DNA of 64,000 nucleotides from Leptoclinus maculatus (lineage: Eukaryota; Chordata; Actinopteri; Perciformes; Stichaeidae). Within the stretch, counting starts at the first letter, position 1. Each line of letters begins with the position of its first letter. Positions 13,101 to 24,700 of the stretch are shown in pieces. Below the pieces are notes generated by a model. The model searched no databases, was not told the DNA's origin, and worked only from the letters and a program-made list of their open reading frames with translations. Location of the stretch: the NCBI GenBank assembly GCA_032191485.1, contig JAVDOI010000013.1:52501-116500 (forward strand), written 5' to 3'. A program made the translations under genes and the position numbers.

Positions 13101-13756
13101 TCAGAGAATCATATGTATGTATATATATACATACATATGATATTCTTTACCCAGGTAGCTCCCGTACGTGACGTTCTTGTACTCTTCCCAGCTGATCACA
13201 CCGTCGTCGTTGACGTCGAAGTCTCTCCACTGACGCTCCACGCTGTCATAGACGTGTTTCTTCTGAGCTCTTTTGATCCAGTCCTTCAGCTCCTCTTCAC
13301 AGACAAAACCGTCTTTGTTATCGTCCATTTTGTCCACGAGGACGCTGCAGACACAAACAATCAGCTCACCAACGGATCAGGATGCATCATGGGAAACACC
13401 TGTGACTGTTAAATAACGTGTGTGTAAATATGTATTTAGTGTGTAACATGTTTAGGGTTAACGCAGAAATGTTCCTTCTTAGCTTTCATTACAATTCACT
13501 TGAATGAACTTGAATGAACTTGAATGAACTTGAATGAACTTGAATGAACTTGAATGAACTTTAATGAACTTTAATTCACTTTAATTCACTTTAATTCACT
13601 TTAATTCACTTTAATTCACTTTAATTCACTTTAATTCACTTTAATTCACTTTGTGACGTGTGTGAACTAAAGAAAAGTTCCTGAACTTGTTGAACCAGCT
13701 GATGTTTCCACCAGGAAGTAAAAAACAGATGATTTCCAGTAAACCAACTGAACACG

Positions 13757-13795
<39 letters not shown>

Positions 13796-14038
13796 TCATA
13801 TTAAAGATGAAGGAAGTCACCCGAGCCTCCGTCTGCTCTCCTCTGGGGAGAGCTGGTCGAAGGCTTTGGCCTGGTCTTCACCCAGGAAAGCTTGGTGGTC
13901 GTAGTCGTAGTTCTTGTTGTCGTTGTGCTCCAGGTTGCTGAGCGGCTCGTCTTCATGAACTCGACTCTTCTTCTCTGTGGGTTTACTGTTGCCGTAGACG
14001 ACGCAGAGGACGAAACACATGAGCAACGGACGGATCAT
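10121..14038 (-). CDS. calu: Calumenin, CREC-family EF-hand protein of the secretory pathway
   Basis: Minus-strand coding exons, in transcript order: 14038-13821, 13344-13151, 12795-12629, 12543-12483, 12165-11966 and 10225-10121, giving 314 residues. The start has a hydrophobic signal peptide (MIRPLLMCFVLCVVYGNS). Six EF-hand loops follow; clear ones read DDNKDGFVCEEE, DVNDDGVISWEE, DRNGDLNADKQE, DKNRDGFIDLKE and DKNKDGKMDKEE. An N-glycosylation site (NVT) is at residue 130, and the C-terminus is HDEF, the ER-retention signal of this family. Calumenin is a low-affinity Ca2+ binder that modulates gamma-carboxylation and SERCA activity (family knowledge). A non-coding first exon lies near 15.4 kb. 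Which teleost paralogue (calua or calub) it is cannot be settled here. Introns 2 and 5 are nearly pure minisatellite. Confidence 0.96.
10240..11955. repeat. 34-bp minisatellite filling calumenin intron 5
   Basis: About 50 copies of a 34-bp unit (GTAAACATGAAGCAGCGAGT then AAAGAGTTAAACAG). Variants are CAGTGAG, CATTGAG and ACAGATAAAC. The array runs from about 15 bases off the exon 6 acceptor to about 10 bases off the exon 5 donor, so the intron has almost no other sequence. Confidence 0.95.
12803..13112. repeat. 32-bp minisatellite in calumenin intron 2
   Basis: Nearly perfect tandem copies of a 32-bp unit (AGGTAATCAATCAGAGAATC then ACTTAACTAACG). They fill most of the intron between coding exons 3 and 2. 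A short AT/CATA stretch follows near 13112-13140. Confidence 0.93.
13496..13655. repeat. Two abutting 10-bp arrays in calumenin intron 1
   Basis: TTGAATGAAC repeated about six times changes to TTAATTCACT repeated about nine times. One array seems to have grown from a mutated unit of the other. A CA microsatellite lies further along, at about 13760-13793. Confidence 0.9.
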
Positions 14039-14094
14039 CCTGAAGAACTGACAGAGGGATGAAGTTAGACGGCTGCTTCACAGTGAACGTCTGA

Positions 14095-14870
14095 CCTCCC
14101 TAACCCTACAAATAACCCTCAAATAACCCTCAAATAACATACAAATAACCCTCAAATAACCCTCAAATAACCCTCAAATAACCCTCAAATAACATACAAA
14201 TAACCCTCAAATAACCCTCAAATAACCCTCAAATAACATACAAATAACCCTCAAATAACCCTCAAATAACCCTCAAATAACCCTCAAATAACATACAAAT
14301 AACCCTCAAATAACATACAAATAACCCTCAAATAACCCTCAAATAACCCTCAAATAACCCTCAAATAACCCTCAAATAACATACAAATAACCCTCAAATA
14401 ACATACAAATAACCCTCAAATAACCCTCAAATAACCCTCAAATAACCCTCAAATAACATACAAATAACCCTCAAATAACATACAAATAACCCTCAAATAA
14501 CATACAAATAACCCTCAAATAACCCTCAAATAACCCTCAAATAACATACAAATAACCCTCAAATAACCCTACAAATAACCCTCAAATAACCCTCAAATAA
14601 CCCTCAAATAACCCTCAAATAACATACAAATAACATACAAATAACCCTCAAATAACCCTCAAATAACCCTCAAATAACCCTCAAATAACATACAAATAAC
14701 CCTCAAATAACATACAAATAACCCTCAAATAACCCTCAAATAACATACAAATAACATACAAATAACCCTCAAATAACCCTCAAATAACATACAAATAACC
14801 CTCAAATAACCCTCAAATAACATACAAATAACATACAAATAACCCTCAAATAACCCTCAAATAACATTAC
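14095..14870. repeat. 11-bp array in the 5' intron of calumenin
   Basis: AAATAACCCTC units alternate with AAATAACATAC units in irregular order over about 770 bp, between the coding first exon and the non-coding leader exon. Units contain TAACCCT, a telomere-repeat permutation. Confidence 0.92.
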
Positions 14871-15355
14871 AACAGAGGGGGAGGTTACTAAGTTCACTGA
14901 AGTACTGTAATATTGTACTTGTATCTGACAGTTTGAGCTACTGAGCAGCTTTTATAATATGGTTGAATATTGGAATAGAGAACATATGAAGTATTTCTAC
15001 TGAGCTCGACAAAGTTACAACACCGAAGAAGTGCTTAGATATGAAAACATCAATAATAATGATGTAAAAGTACAATCAAACACTGAGTACTTTAAGGGGT
15101 AATACTTTATAACGTGCTGCTGCTTGTACTTCAGCTCATTTGACAGTTAACAGTACTTTTCACAGTATTAGTACTTCTACTGAAGTAATCTGAGTACTTC
15201 CAGTATGAGCGTAGATTCTGTGATGAACATTTATGAACTTCATGTTCATGTTCGAGTTAACACATGAAAACAACCAGAAGTGTTATTGTAACCGCATTAT
15301 AGTATTACTGCCATAATAGAACTCAGCTGATCGATGAACACAAACGTCTTCTTAC

Positions 15356-15425
15356 CTGTGTGGCCTGAGCTCGTGCACCGGGACGCTTCACCTGGACTCT
15401 CGCGCTGAGTGTGTTTATTATTTGT
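15356..15425 (-). other. calu: Probable non-coding first exon of calumenin
   Basis: A good 5' splice site on the minus strand (CACACAG|GTAAGA) ends here. The matching acceptor is just upstream of the start codon (CTGTCAG at 14048-14054, exon edge 14047). The transcription start is not defined by sequence alone; GC-rich, CpG-containing promoter-like DNA extends to about 15830, past a long CA repeat. Confidence 0.55.
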
Positions 15426-15469
15426 ACGTCCTAAACTCTCCGTCGCTCTTTTCTCCACTCAGACCTCCA

Positions 15470-15477
15470 CACACACA

Positions 15478-15572
<95 letters not shown>

Positions 15573-15573
15573 A

Positions 15574-15660
<87 letters not shown>
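15470..15660. repeat. Long (CA)n microsatellite near the calumenin promoter
   Basis: About 190 bases of almost pure CA, with interruptions near 15565-15575. It sits between the presumed first exon and GC-rich DNA. Confidence 0.97.
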
Positions 15661-15662
<2 letters not shown>

Positions 15663-16200
15663 CGCCCCTGCACAACCCTTTCCGTCCTGCAGGCAGCCAA
15701 TGGGATTCCTCCGGTAGGTAGCACACGTGCGCCGTCACCGTGCTCGCGTTTGATTGGCGGGTGTTCTCCACGTGTGGACCAATGGCAGCGGGAGGAGGGA
15801 GGAGTCCGCATGCGTCCTGCCACGTCCTCAAACATCAGACGTCATGATTCATAATTGAAGAAGACAAACCGAGAGTAATTAAAGAACTCGTTCTGTTCAT
15901 GAAAGATGTAATTAAATCCTTCATCTGCCCCGGAACATGAATGATTCTCACCTTCATCCAGTTCAATACAAATATTTTGTTTTAAATTTAAATGTAAAAA
16001 TTAAGTCTTTATGTTGTGACAGTGGATGACGTCATACATCTTTGTAAAAGATGAACACGTGCTGTGTTAATAAGGGAACAATGTTAGTAGTACTACCAAA
16101 TGTAACAGTACTAGTGTGTACTACACAGTAAATACACTCTACTGATGGTCAAATGTAACAGTACTAGTGTGTACTACACGGAGTAAATACACTCTACTGA
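15661..16200. other. Upstream flank of calumenin
   Basis: 15661-15835 is GC-rich with several CpGs and two CCAAT-type boxes (GCCAATGG and ACCAATGG), which fits a promoter for the minus-strand gene. The remainder is AT-rich unique sequence with one short direct duplication (16095-16200). No gene is seen. Confidence 0.5.
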
Positions 16201-16204
16201 TGGT

Positions 16205-18095
16205 CTACTGGCTCAGGTTTATGGTTAGGGCTGGTTCAGGTTTATAGTTAGGGCTGGCTCAGGTTTATAGTTAGGGCTGGCTCAGGTTTATAGTTAGGGC
16301 TGGCTCAGGTTTATAGTTAGGGCTGGCTCAGGTTTATAGTTAGGACTGGCTCAGGTTTATAGTTAGGACTGGTTCAGGTTTATAGTTAGGACTGGTTCAG
16401 GTTTATAGTTAGGGCTGGCTCAGGTTTATAGTTAGGACTGGCTCAGGTTTATAGTTAGGACTGGTTCAGGTTTATAGTTAGGACTGGTTCAGGTTTATAG
16501 TTAGGACTGGTTCAGGTGTATAGTTAGGGCTGGTTCAGGTTTATAGTTAGGGCTGGTTCAGGTTTATAGTTAGGACTGGCTCAGGTTTATAGTTAGGGCT
16601 GGTTCAGGTTTATAGTTAGGGCTGGCTCAGGTTTATAGTTAGGGCTGGCTCAGGTTTATAGTTAGGGCTGGTTCAGGTTTATAGTTAGGACTGGTTCAGG
16701 TTTATAGTTAGGGCTGGCTCAGGTTTATAGTTAGGGCTGGCTCAGGTTTATAGTTAGGACTGGTTCAGGTTCATAGTTAGGGCTGGTTCAGGTTTATAAT
16801 TAGGACTGGCTCAGGTTTATAGTTAGGGCTGGCTCAGGTTTATAGTTAGGGCTGGCTCAGGTTCATAGTTAGGGCTGGTTCAGGTTTATAGTTAGGGCTG
16901 GCTCAGGTTTATAGTTAGGGCTGGCTCAGGTTTATAGTTAGGGCTGGCTCAGGTTTATAGTTAGGGCTGGTTCAGGTTTATAGTTAGGGCTGGCTCAGGT
17001 TTATAGTTAGGGCTGGCTCAGGTTTATAGTTAGGGATGGTTCAGGTTCATATAGGGCTGGCTCAGGTTTATAGTTAGGGTTGGCTCAGGTTCATAGTTAG
17101 GGATGGTTCAGGTTCATATAGGGCTGGCTCAGGTTTATAGTTAGGGCTGGCTCAGGTTTATAGTTAGGGCTGGCTCAGGTTTATAGTTAGGGCTGGTTCA
17201 GGTTTATAGTTAGGGCTGGTTCAGGTTTATAGTTAGGACTGGTTCAGGTTTATAGTTAGGGCTGGCTCAGGTTTATAGTTAGGGCTGGCTCAGGTTTATA
17301 GTTAGGACTGGTTCAGGTTCATAGTTAGGGCTGGTTCAGGTTTATAATTAGGACTGGCTCAGGTTTATAGTTAGGGCTGGCTCAGGTTTATAGTTAGGGC
17401 TGGCTCAGGTTCATAGTTAGGGCTGGTTCAGGTTTATAGTTAGGGCTGGCTCAGGTTTATAGTTAGGGCTGGCTCAGGTTTATAGTTAGGGCTGGCTCAG
17501 GTTTATAGTTAGGGCTGGTTCAGGTTTATAGTTAGGGCTGGCTCAGGTTTATAGTTAGGGCTGGCTCAGGTTTATAGTTAGGGATGGTTCAGGTTCATAT
17601 AGGGCTGGCTCAGGTTTATAGTTAGGGTTGGCTCAGGTTCATAGTTAGGGATGGTTCAGGTTCATATAGGGCTGGCTCAGGTTTATAGTTAGGGCTGGCT
17701 CAGGTTTATAGTTAGGGCTGGCTCAGGTTTATAGTTAGGGCTGGTTCAGGTTTATAGTTAGGGCTGGTTCAGGTTTATAGTTAGGGCTGGCTCAGGTTTA
17801 TAGTTAGGGCTGGCTCAGGTTTATAGTTAGGGATGGTTCAGGTTCATATAGGGCTGGCTCAGGTTTATAGTTAGGGCTGGCTCAGGTTTATAGTTAGGGC
17901 TGGTTCAGGTTTATAGTTAGGGCTGGCTCAGGTTTATAGTTAGGGCTGGCTCAGGTTTATAGTTAGGGATGGTTCAGGTTCATATAGGGCTGGCTCAGGT
18001 TTATAGTTAGGGCTGGCTCAGGTTTATAGTTAGGGCTGGCTCAGGTTTATAGTTAGGGCTGGCTCAGGTTTATAGTTAGGGCTGGCTCAGGTTTG
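16205..18095. repeat. 23-bp minisatellite with TTAGGG core
   Basis: About 80 copies of GGCTCAGGTTTATAGTTAGG plus GCT. Variants are GGTTCAGG, TTAGGACTGG and a shortened unit TTCATATAGGGCTGG. A block of several hundred bases is itself duplicated: the pattern at 16740-17110 recurs at 17280-17650. It is intergenic. Confidence 0.95.
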
Positions 18096-19620
18096 CCTTG
18101 GACCAGCCCTAGTTATGCTGCTATAGGCCTAAACTACTGGAGGACTTCCTAGGATACACTGAGCTCCTCTCTCCTCTTCTCTCTCCTTCTGTATGAATTC
18201 ATGCTCCATTAATTCACATTATTAACTTTGCTTTCTCTCCTCACAGGTTTCCATGGATCGTGGTTTAATCTAGTGTAAAACTTAAAGACATTTTTTTATG
18301 AAAAAGGTAATTTTGTTAATTACAAAAACAAGCAAAGCACTCATGATTCAAGCAAAATCCTTAATAGCAACATTCTTATGAAATAAGAAAAAAACATAAT
18401 TACCACATTTTTATTAATAAGCAAAATCCTTAATTACATAATATTATAAATTCCTGAAGTACAAAATAATTACAAAATTACAAAAAATTACAAAATCAAG
18501 TGTAACGCTCATTATTTAAGCAAATTCCTTTATTATAATTTTTTTGAATTACAAAGTTAAATCAATTTACGAAGAACAAATATTAGCAAAAATCATATGA
18601 AATAAACTAAATCCTTAACAATAAAACATTTTTAAATTCCTTGATTGCAACATTAATGAAGTACAACAATAAGTACAATCCTGAATAAAACAATCAACCA
18701 AAATGAATATGATTTAAGTAAAACCCTCTAATTATAAAAAACAAGCAGAATCAATGATTTCAATGTTCTTACGTAATAATTATAAAACAAGTCAAATCAT
18801 GAAGAACAACTCGGAGCTCAATATTAAAATGTCTGAATGTGAAACCAAAGAGTTTTTGGGGGCTGATCACAGCGGGACGTTGTTCATATTTGTATTATTA
18901 TGATTCTCTTTTAGATAAATGTTGCTCACTACAATAAGTGAAGTCATGAAGTTCATTCTCTGTTTTAAAGGACAAACATTGAGTATCGTTCTCCAGAATG
19001 TAGAAGATAGAAGTCAATGTTTCATGTTCTAATATCTCACATTCACATTGTTCCTCATAGTCTTTGCTTTCTGCTTGGACTCTGGTAAACCTGCTCTCAA
19101 GTCTACTTTGAAATGAAGCTTCATATCTGTGAGGTGTTTTTAAAGAGTCACGTCTTCAGCAGGAACCGATGGGCTTGGAGCTGAGAGCCACAGACAGGAA
19201 GTCAGAACGTGTGGAGAGACCAACACATTGTTGAGAGGAAGACAGACGGGCTGTAATAATGTGATGTCATATTCAGCCTTCTGGTTTAAGGGAACGTGCG
19301 TATCAAAGGGAGCTGGTGGTGGTTGTGTGGTAGAAATCATCTGGATGTGAGATGAGCTCCTTGGAGGAGCTCCTCTGCTCCCTGAGCTCCTTCTTCTTCT
19401 TCTTCTTCTTCTTCTTCAGGAACAACCAGGATATAATGATCCAGCTCAGTGTTCTTCTGTCTGCACGGCATCTGCCCCCTGCTGGCCTGCAGAGACATGA
19501 CAGCACAGTCCTGTCTTCAGTTCACTGAACAGAGCGAGAGCTTCACTTCAGTGGCTGGTCTGAACAACGTGTGTCAGTACCTTACAGTCAGAGTAAAGGG
19601 CAACAGGCACCACCAGCAGA
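18096..19620. other. Intergenic stretch with a CTCF-like site
   Basis: 18280-18800 is very AT-rich with scattered GCAAAATCCTTAA-like repeats. 18850-19640 is unique sequence with a CTT run at about 19390-19418. On the minus strand, 19486-19471 reads GCCAGCAGGGGGCAGA, a strong match to the vertebrate CTCF consensus. I found no convincing exon. Confidence 0.45.
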
Positions 19621-19623
19621 GCT

Positions 19624-20400
19624 GGATTATTAAGTCTTCATAAAGAGGGTTCTGGTCTTATGTGGTCTAGATGTGACCAGGATTATTAAGTCTTCATGAA
19701 GAGGGTTCTGGTCTTATGTGGTCTAGACGTGACCAGGATTATTAAGTCTTCATGAAGAGGGTTCTGGTCTTATGTGGTCTAGACGTGACCAGGATTATTA
19801 AGTCTTCATAAAGAGGGTTCTGGTCTTATGTGGTCTAGACGTGACCAGGATTATCAAGTCTTCATAAAGAGGGTTCTGGTCTTATGTGGTCTAGACGTGA
19901 CCAGGATTATCAAGTCTTCATAAAGAGGGTTCTGGTCTTATGTGGTCTAGACGTGACCAGGATTATTAAGTCTCCATGAAGAGGGTTCTGGTCTTATGTG
20001 GTCTAGACGTGACCAGGATTATTAAGTCTTCATAAAGAGGGTTCTGGTCTTATGTGGTCTAGACGTGACCAGGATTATTAAGTCTCCATGAAGAGGGTTC
20101 TGGTCTTATGTGGTCTAGACGTGACCAGGATTATTAAGTCTCCATGAAGAGGGTTCTGGTCTTATGTGGTCTAGACGTGACCAGGATTATTAAGTCTTCA
20201 TAAAGAGGGTTCTGGTCTTATGTGGTCTAGTCGTGACCAGGATTATTAAGTCTTCATAAAGAGGGTTCTGGTCTTATGTGGTCTAGTCGTGACCAGGATT
20301 ATTAAGTCTTCATAAAGAGGGTTCTGGTCTTATGTGGTCTAGTCGTGACCAGGATTATTAAGTCTTCATAAAGAGGGTTCTGGTCTTATGTGGTCTAGTC
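19624..20400. repeat. 56-bp minisatellite downstream of RPL18A
   Basis: About 14 copies of a 56-bp unit (GGATTATTAAGTCTTCATAA then AGAGGGTTCTGGTCTTATGT, GGTCTAGACGTGACCA). The right-hand copies share TAGTCGTG and are the most alike, so the array probably grew from that side. It ends about 50 bases from the RPL18A poly(A) region. Confidence 0.95.
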
Positions 20401-20478
20401 TTACTGTAGAATCATGAACAAATGAAGCGACTCTGATTCGGGTGAAGATCGTTTTTATTTTTCCCACAAAGTGAACTT

Positions 20479-21135
20479 TTAGTAGAAGGTGTTTGGTCTC
20501 TTGGTGGTGAAGCGAGGTTTGTGCTGGCGACGAAGGACCCTGTGAGGAAGAGGGAACTTGATCTTGGAGTCCTGCAGGAGGAATCAGAGAAGAAGAAACA
20601 TTCAGTCAGAGAAGAAGACGCGGTGGTTTAAAGGAAATGGGAGAAGAAGAAGACTCACGTGGAACTGCTTGATGGCAGGTCTGCGACACTTGTTGGCAGC
20701 GATGACCTGGACCTTCATGATCTGGATGGAGTGAGCGCGAGCACGATGGCGAGCTCCCATATCACGGTCTGATGGACACGAGACAGACGAGGCAGCACAT
20801 TAAACTCTACACCAGGACTAAATGATGAGAATCTCAAAGAGAGAGAGAGAGAGAGAGAGAGACACAGACAGAGAGAGACAGACAGAGAGAGAGAGAGACA
20901 CAGAGAGAGAGACAGACAGAGAGAGAGAGAGACAGAGACACACAGAGCGAGAGAGACAGAGAGAGAGACAGACAGAGACACAGAGAGAGAGACAGAGAGA
21001 GAGAGACAGACAGACACAGACAGAGAGAGAGAGACAGACAGACACAGACAGAGAGAGAGAGACAGACAGAGACACAGAGAGAGAGACAGAGAGAGAGAGA
21101 CAGACAGACACAGAGAGACAGAGAGAGACACAGAC

Positions 21136-21166
<31 letters not shown>

Positions 21167-21352
21167 GAGTGTATACTCACAGCACTGAGTGACGGCTCCA
21201 GAGGTGGTCAGGTCTCGGTACTCTCGGTACATGTTGTGGGTTCCACTACGAGAGTCGTAACGCAGCCAGATCCCAAAGTTCTTCACCTTCTGAGGAGTTT
21301 TCTCGTGAACCTGAACGCATCACAACAACAACCCGTCAGTCGTGTCACATTA

Positions 21353-21383
<31 letters not shown>

Positions 21384-23489
21384 TTATGTTACGACTCCTC
21401 TCAGATCACGTCTGGGTGATCAGGTCGTTGTTTAAGTTACACGTCTCTGTACAAACTGAGGCGTTCAAAGACGATCTGTTGACCCTTGATTTCACTTTCA
21501 AAGGCACTGCAGCGTCAGAAAGGCGACAAGGATCAGTTTTCTGTTCGCACGCCAGGCAAAACCACACCAGGGACACGGTGTGGCCTTTGGGTTTGGGTGC
21601 ATGAGATGTTTTCATGAGTAAAGAATCTATGAACCTTTAAAGAGGGATTTGTTTTAACAGGACGTTTAGCGTTATTTAACAAACTGCTCTGTTATCATTC
21701 TTATGGTTTTTCATTCTGTACCGTTTTCCTTCTTTATGTGACGTTTGGTAACTTTAAACGTGTATAAATGTTTAGATTCTTAGTTTAAGCCTGAAGAACA
21801 GAAGAATAATGTATTTAAAGCTTAACGTGGAGGCTCATGATTCAAACTGCAGAAACGTTTAAACATATTTTGGCGATAGCAGATCTTTGTCATCGTGGTG
21901 TTGTGTTCAGGGACCTACCAGGCCGCAGTAGACCGTCTCTCCAGAGGCCTTCTTCATCTTCCTCAGCTGGGAGACGAAGTACCAGAAGCGGGACTTGGCC
22001 ACCACATGGTTCGGGGCGAAGATCCTCATGCGGTACAGAGGGGGGGCCGGGTTCTTGGCAGAGGGCAGCAAACGCCCAACGACTTTGTACTCCCTAAGCT
22101 GTGACAGAGGAGAGAGTTAGGATACGAGGGAACCACGGGACAAACATGTTAAAATCGTACATGTTGAGGCGTTCAAAGACGATCTGTTGACCCTTGATTT
22201 CACTTTCAAAGGCACTGCAGCGTCAGAAAGGCGACAAGGATCAGTTTTCTGTTCGCACACCAGGCAAAACCACACCAGGGACACGGTGTGGCCTTTGGGT
22301 TTGGGTGCATGAGATGATGAACCGGAGAAATTAAACTTAGTTTAGATTTAGTCCAGACTTTAAGCGTTGGATTCAGACTCTTACGATAATCTAACGAGAT
22401 GTTTAGAACGCAACTTTTCTCTTGACTCGTTCCTAACAAACTTAGACTATTTAATATTATGTAACTTCTGGCACAGCGCAGTCCTTTTCATTTTTGCACA
22501 CAGCTTATGATTAAAGGAGCGTTTGTTTTTATACTGTCCTTTGTTCCTCCAGGGGATAAATAATGTGTTCATCTAAATATCTTTACTTATTCATGTTACG
22601 GTGTGAACGTGTTCTCACTCCATGTACTTTGCATCTATGCCCTTAGTGACTTTAATTCAAATTAGAACAGATGTGTTGATATGTCTTACGTTTTATAGCT
22701 CGTCTATGTATTTCATGAATCAGTGTGCCGTTGTGACCATGTTGGTTAGAGAGCATTGAGTGGAACGATCTGTGTCGTGCACTGCTGTTTATACGAAAAG
22801 TATCCAAAACTTTATCATTATGCGAAATATACATATATTTAATCCGTGTGATTTTAGGTGTTTTAACAACTCAACACTTCACAGGATTAAAGCCACTTAA
22901 AATATTGTCAACTATGAAACATTTGAGGTAACGTTAGCTTGTTAGCATATATTCTGCCCAAAACTAGTCTGACGTCAGCTGTCAAACTAGCCTAGCAGTA
23001 GACACAGTGGGGGAGATTTTAACTTTACATCCTCTTAAATACACTAAATATATTTAGAGACACCTCACAGGACACGGACAGACTCTTTAGCACCACGTTA
23101 GCAGCTAGCATTAGCTTCTTCTGGAAGCTAACGCTAGCTGCTGACGCTCAGGGTAAATATCTATTTAACGCAAATACCTTCTGAAGTTGAGCACTTTATA
23201 AAATCAGGTTTTAACTCTTCGATGGTTCTTGAACACGTGTAAACGGCTCTTAACGCCGTCACATTTGAAGCCACGTGGTACGGGAGGCCGCCATGTTGTA
23301 GTGGCAGAAATACACCGGGGACGATATAAACACTCAAAATATCACCTTTAAATGTAATTTTTTTTCAAAAGTCAAAACGTATTTTAGACAAACGTAACTT
23401 TAAGAAGCGATATCGGTTCATTTGGTCCGTGTGTTTGCGGCAGATATCGGTAAATAACAAGTTTTACGTACTGTGCCGGACGCCTTCAT
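20479..23489 (-). CDS. rpl18a: 60S ribosomal protein L18a (eL20)
   Basis: Minus-strand coding exons: 23489-23472, 22098-21919, 21310-21181, 20768-20659 and 20571-20479, giving 176 residues, the usual family length. The first exon codes only MKASGT, typical of ribosomal protein genes. Recognisable stretches are LREYKVVGRLLPSAKNPAPP, RSGTHNMYREYRDLTTSGAV and RRPAIKQFHDSKIKF. The protein is a structural component of the large ribosomal subunit. A pyrimidine tract upstream of the start (CCTCTTTGAC) could be the 5'TOP site. The poly(A) signal AATAAA is at 20459-20454. Introns 1 and 2 each carry an H/ACA snoRNA-like element, and intron 3 a GA-rich microsatellite. Confidence 0.97.
20838..21172. repeat. 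GAGA/GACA microsatellite in RPL18A intron 3
   Basis: About 330 bases of GAGA and GACA tetramers, purine-rich on the plus strand. The array stops within about 10 bases of the exon 3 donor. Confidence 0.95.
21474..21602 (-). ncRNA. H/ACA box snoRNA, SNORA68-like, copy A
   Basis: In RPL18A intron 2, same strand as the host. The 5' hairpin has the apical stem CCACACC...GGTGTGG and a basal TGCAC...GTGCG stem. The hinge reads AGAAAA, fitting the H box ANANNA. The 3' hairpin basal stem TGATCCTTG...CAAGGGTCA pairs over nine bases with one G-U. It ends ACAGAT, that is an ACA box three bases from the end. Length is ~129 nt. RPL18A is the known host of SNORA68 in mammals, so that identity is likely, but the guide sequences were not aligned. 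Confidence 0.75.
22182..22310 (-). ncRNA. H/ACA box snoRNA, SNORA68-like, copy B
   Basis: In RPL18A intron 1, same strand as the host. It differs from copy A by one base that I could find (CGCACACC against CGCACGCC on the plus strand), outside the H and ACA boxes. The identity extends about 10-15 bases beyond the RNA on each side and then stops, so it is a recent local duplication. Confidence 0.72.
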
Positions 23490-24450
23490 GGTGTCTCTCG
23501 CTCACTGCCTACAGTCAAAGAGGAAGCAGAAAGGCGGAGGCTCGCGACGTCTAATGCAGGAGCGGCGGGAGGAGGAGGGACATCCGGGGACTTCAGGGAA
23601 CATCCGGGGACTTCTACTGGAACTGAAGATGGCTTCATATTCAAATATACTGGTAAATGTGTTTTTCAGTATATTATATGAACATTTTTATTTTACTTAA
23701 CAAAGTTTGTATGAATGTAAATGTGCTTAAATAAAACATGTTAATATATATATATTCATCTTTAATTAATTTAGTTCTGTTTTTGTGTATCATTGTGTTC
23801 TTAACTTAAATTCACGATAAAACAAATTGTAAGACTTTTTTACTGAAGTACAAAATACAACAGCATCATATATAATAATATATATAATAACATATTCATA
23901 CAGTATTATGATACAGTATCATATTGTATGGGGACACGAAATAGTACTAGGTGTACTACTCTAGTAATACAGTATCACACATAGTACTTCAAAATAATGC
24001 TAAAGATATGGATTTGGAGCATTTAAATAACTCGCACACCGAAAAAGTCTAATTTATTGAAATATATAAAAATGACTTTGATATAGAGTGAATGTGTTTT
24101 TAAATGTCTAGTAGCAGTTTCACAAAGTGGCGTAAACAACAGTAATAGTTTGAGAAGTATTCTTCTAATATAACACTATATAGGGACGAATCAGAAACCA
24201 ACTTCAGCCTCTTGAACGTTCGCAGCTACATTAGCAGCTACATAGCAACATTAGCAGCTACGTTAGCTAACAAACAGCAGGACACGCCATATAGCACATT
24301 AAATATACATGTGGTTGCACCATAAACACGTTTAAATGTAATAATAATAATTAGAATATATATATATAATAATACATATTTAATATTTAATAATATTTTT
24401 ACGTCGACGTATGAGTGAATCTTTTCCGGTGTGACCCGGATGTTATAGGT
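23490..24450. other. Promoter side of RPL18A and AT-rich intergenic DNA
   Basis: 23490-23640 is GC-rich with CpGs and GGGGACTT repeats, the likely RPL18A promoter and leader. From 23700 to 24420 the sequence is AT-rich, with AT microsatellites and repeated TTAGCAGCTA. No exon is apparent. Confidence 0.4.
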
Positions 24451-24460
24451 CTCGAATGGT

Positions 24461-24595
24461 AAAACATTATTTCATTTTATTTCATTTTATTTCATTTTAT
24501 TTCATTTTATTTCATTTTATTTCATTTTATTTCATTTTATTTCATTTTATTTCATTTTATTTCATTTTATTTCATTTTATTTCATTTTATTTCAT
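24461..24595. repeat. 10-bp array TTTCATTTTA
   Basis: About 13 perfect copies of a decamer between RPL18A and XPOT. Confidence 0.95.
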
Positions 24596-24624
24596 ATACT
24601 AAACTATAAGTACTAGACATCCAC

Positions 24625-24700
24625 ACTCCAGACCAGCTGGTGGCGGTAATGCACCAATTCATTGTTTACCAACCGCTAATAAACCTCAAAGAAGAAGAAG
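24625..24700 (+). repeat. Dispersed repeat fragment ending in (AAG)n
   Basis: The segment CTGGTGGCGGTAATGCACC ... AAACCTCAAAGAAGAAGAAG has the look of a dispersed repeat seen often in fish DNA. That is from memory; I cannot classify it. Confidence 0.35.

Noticed and set aside
15409..15835. His/Thr and Cys/Val repeat frames
   Set aside because: They are translation of a (CA)n microsatellite.
21406..21615. Small minus-strand protein frame MKTSHAPKPKGHTVS
   Set aside because: It overlaps the H/ACA snoRNA copy. The similar frame in copy B reflects the duplicated RNA gene, not protein conservation.
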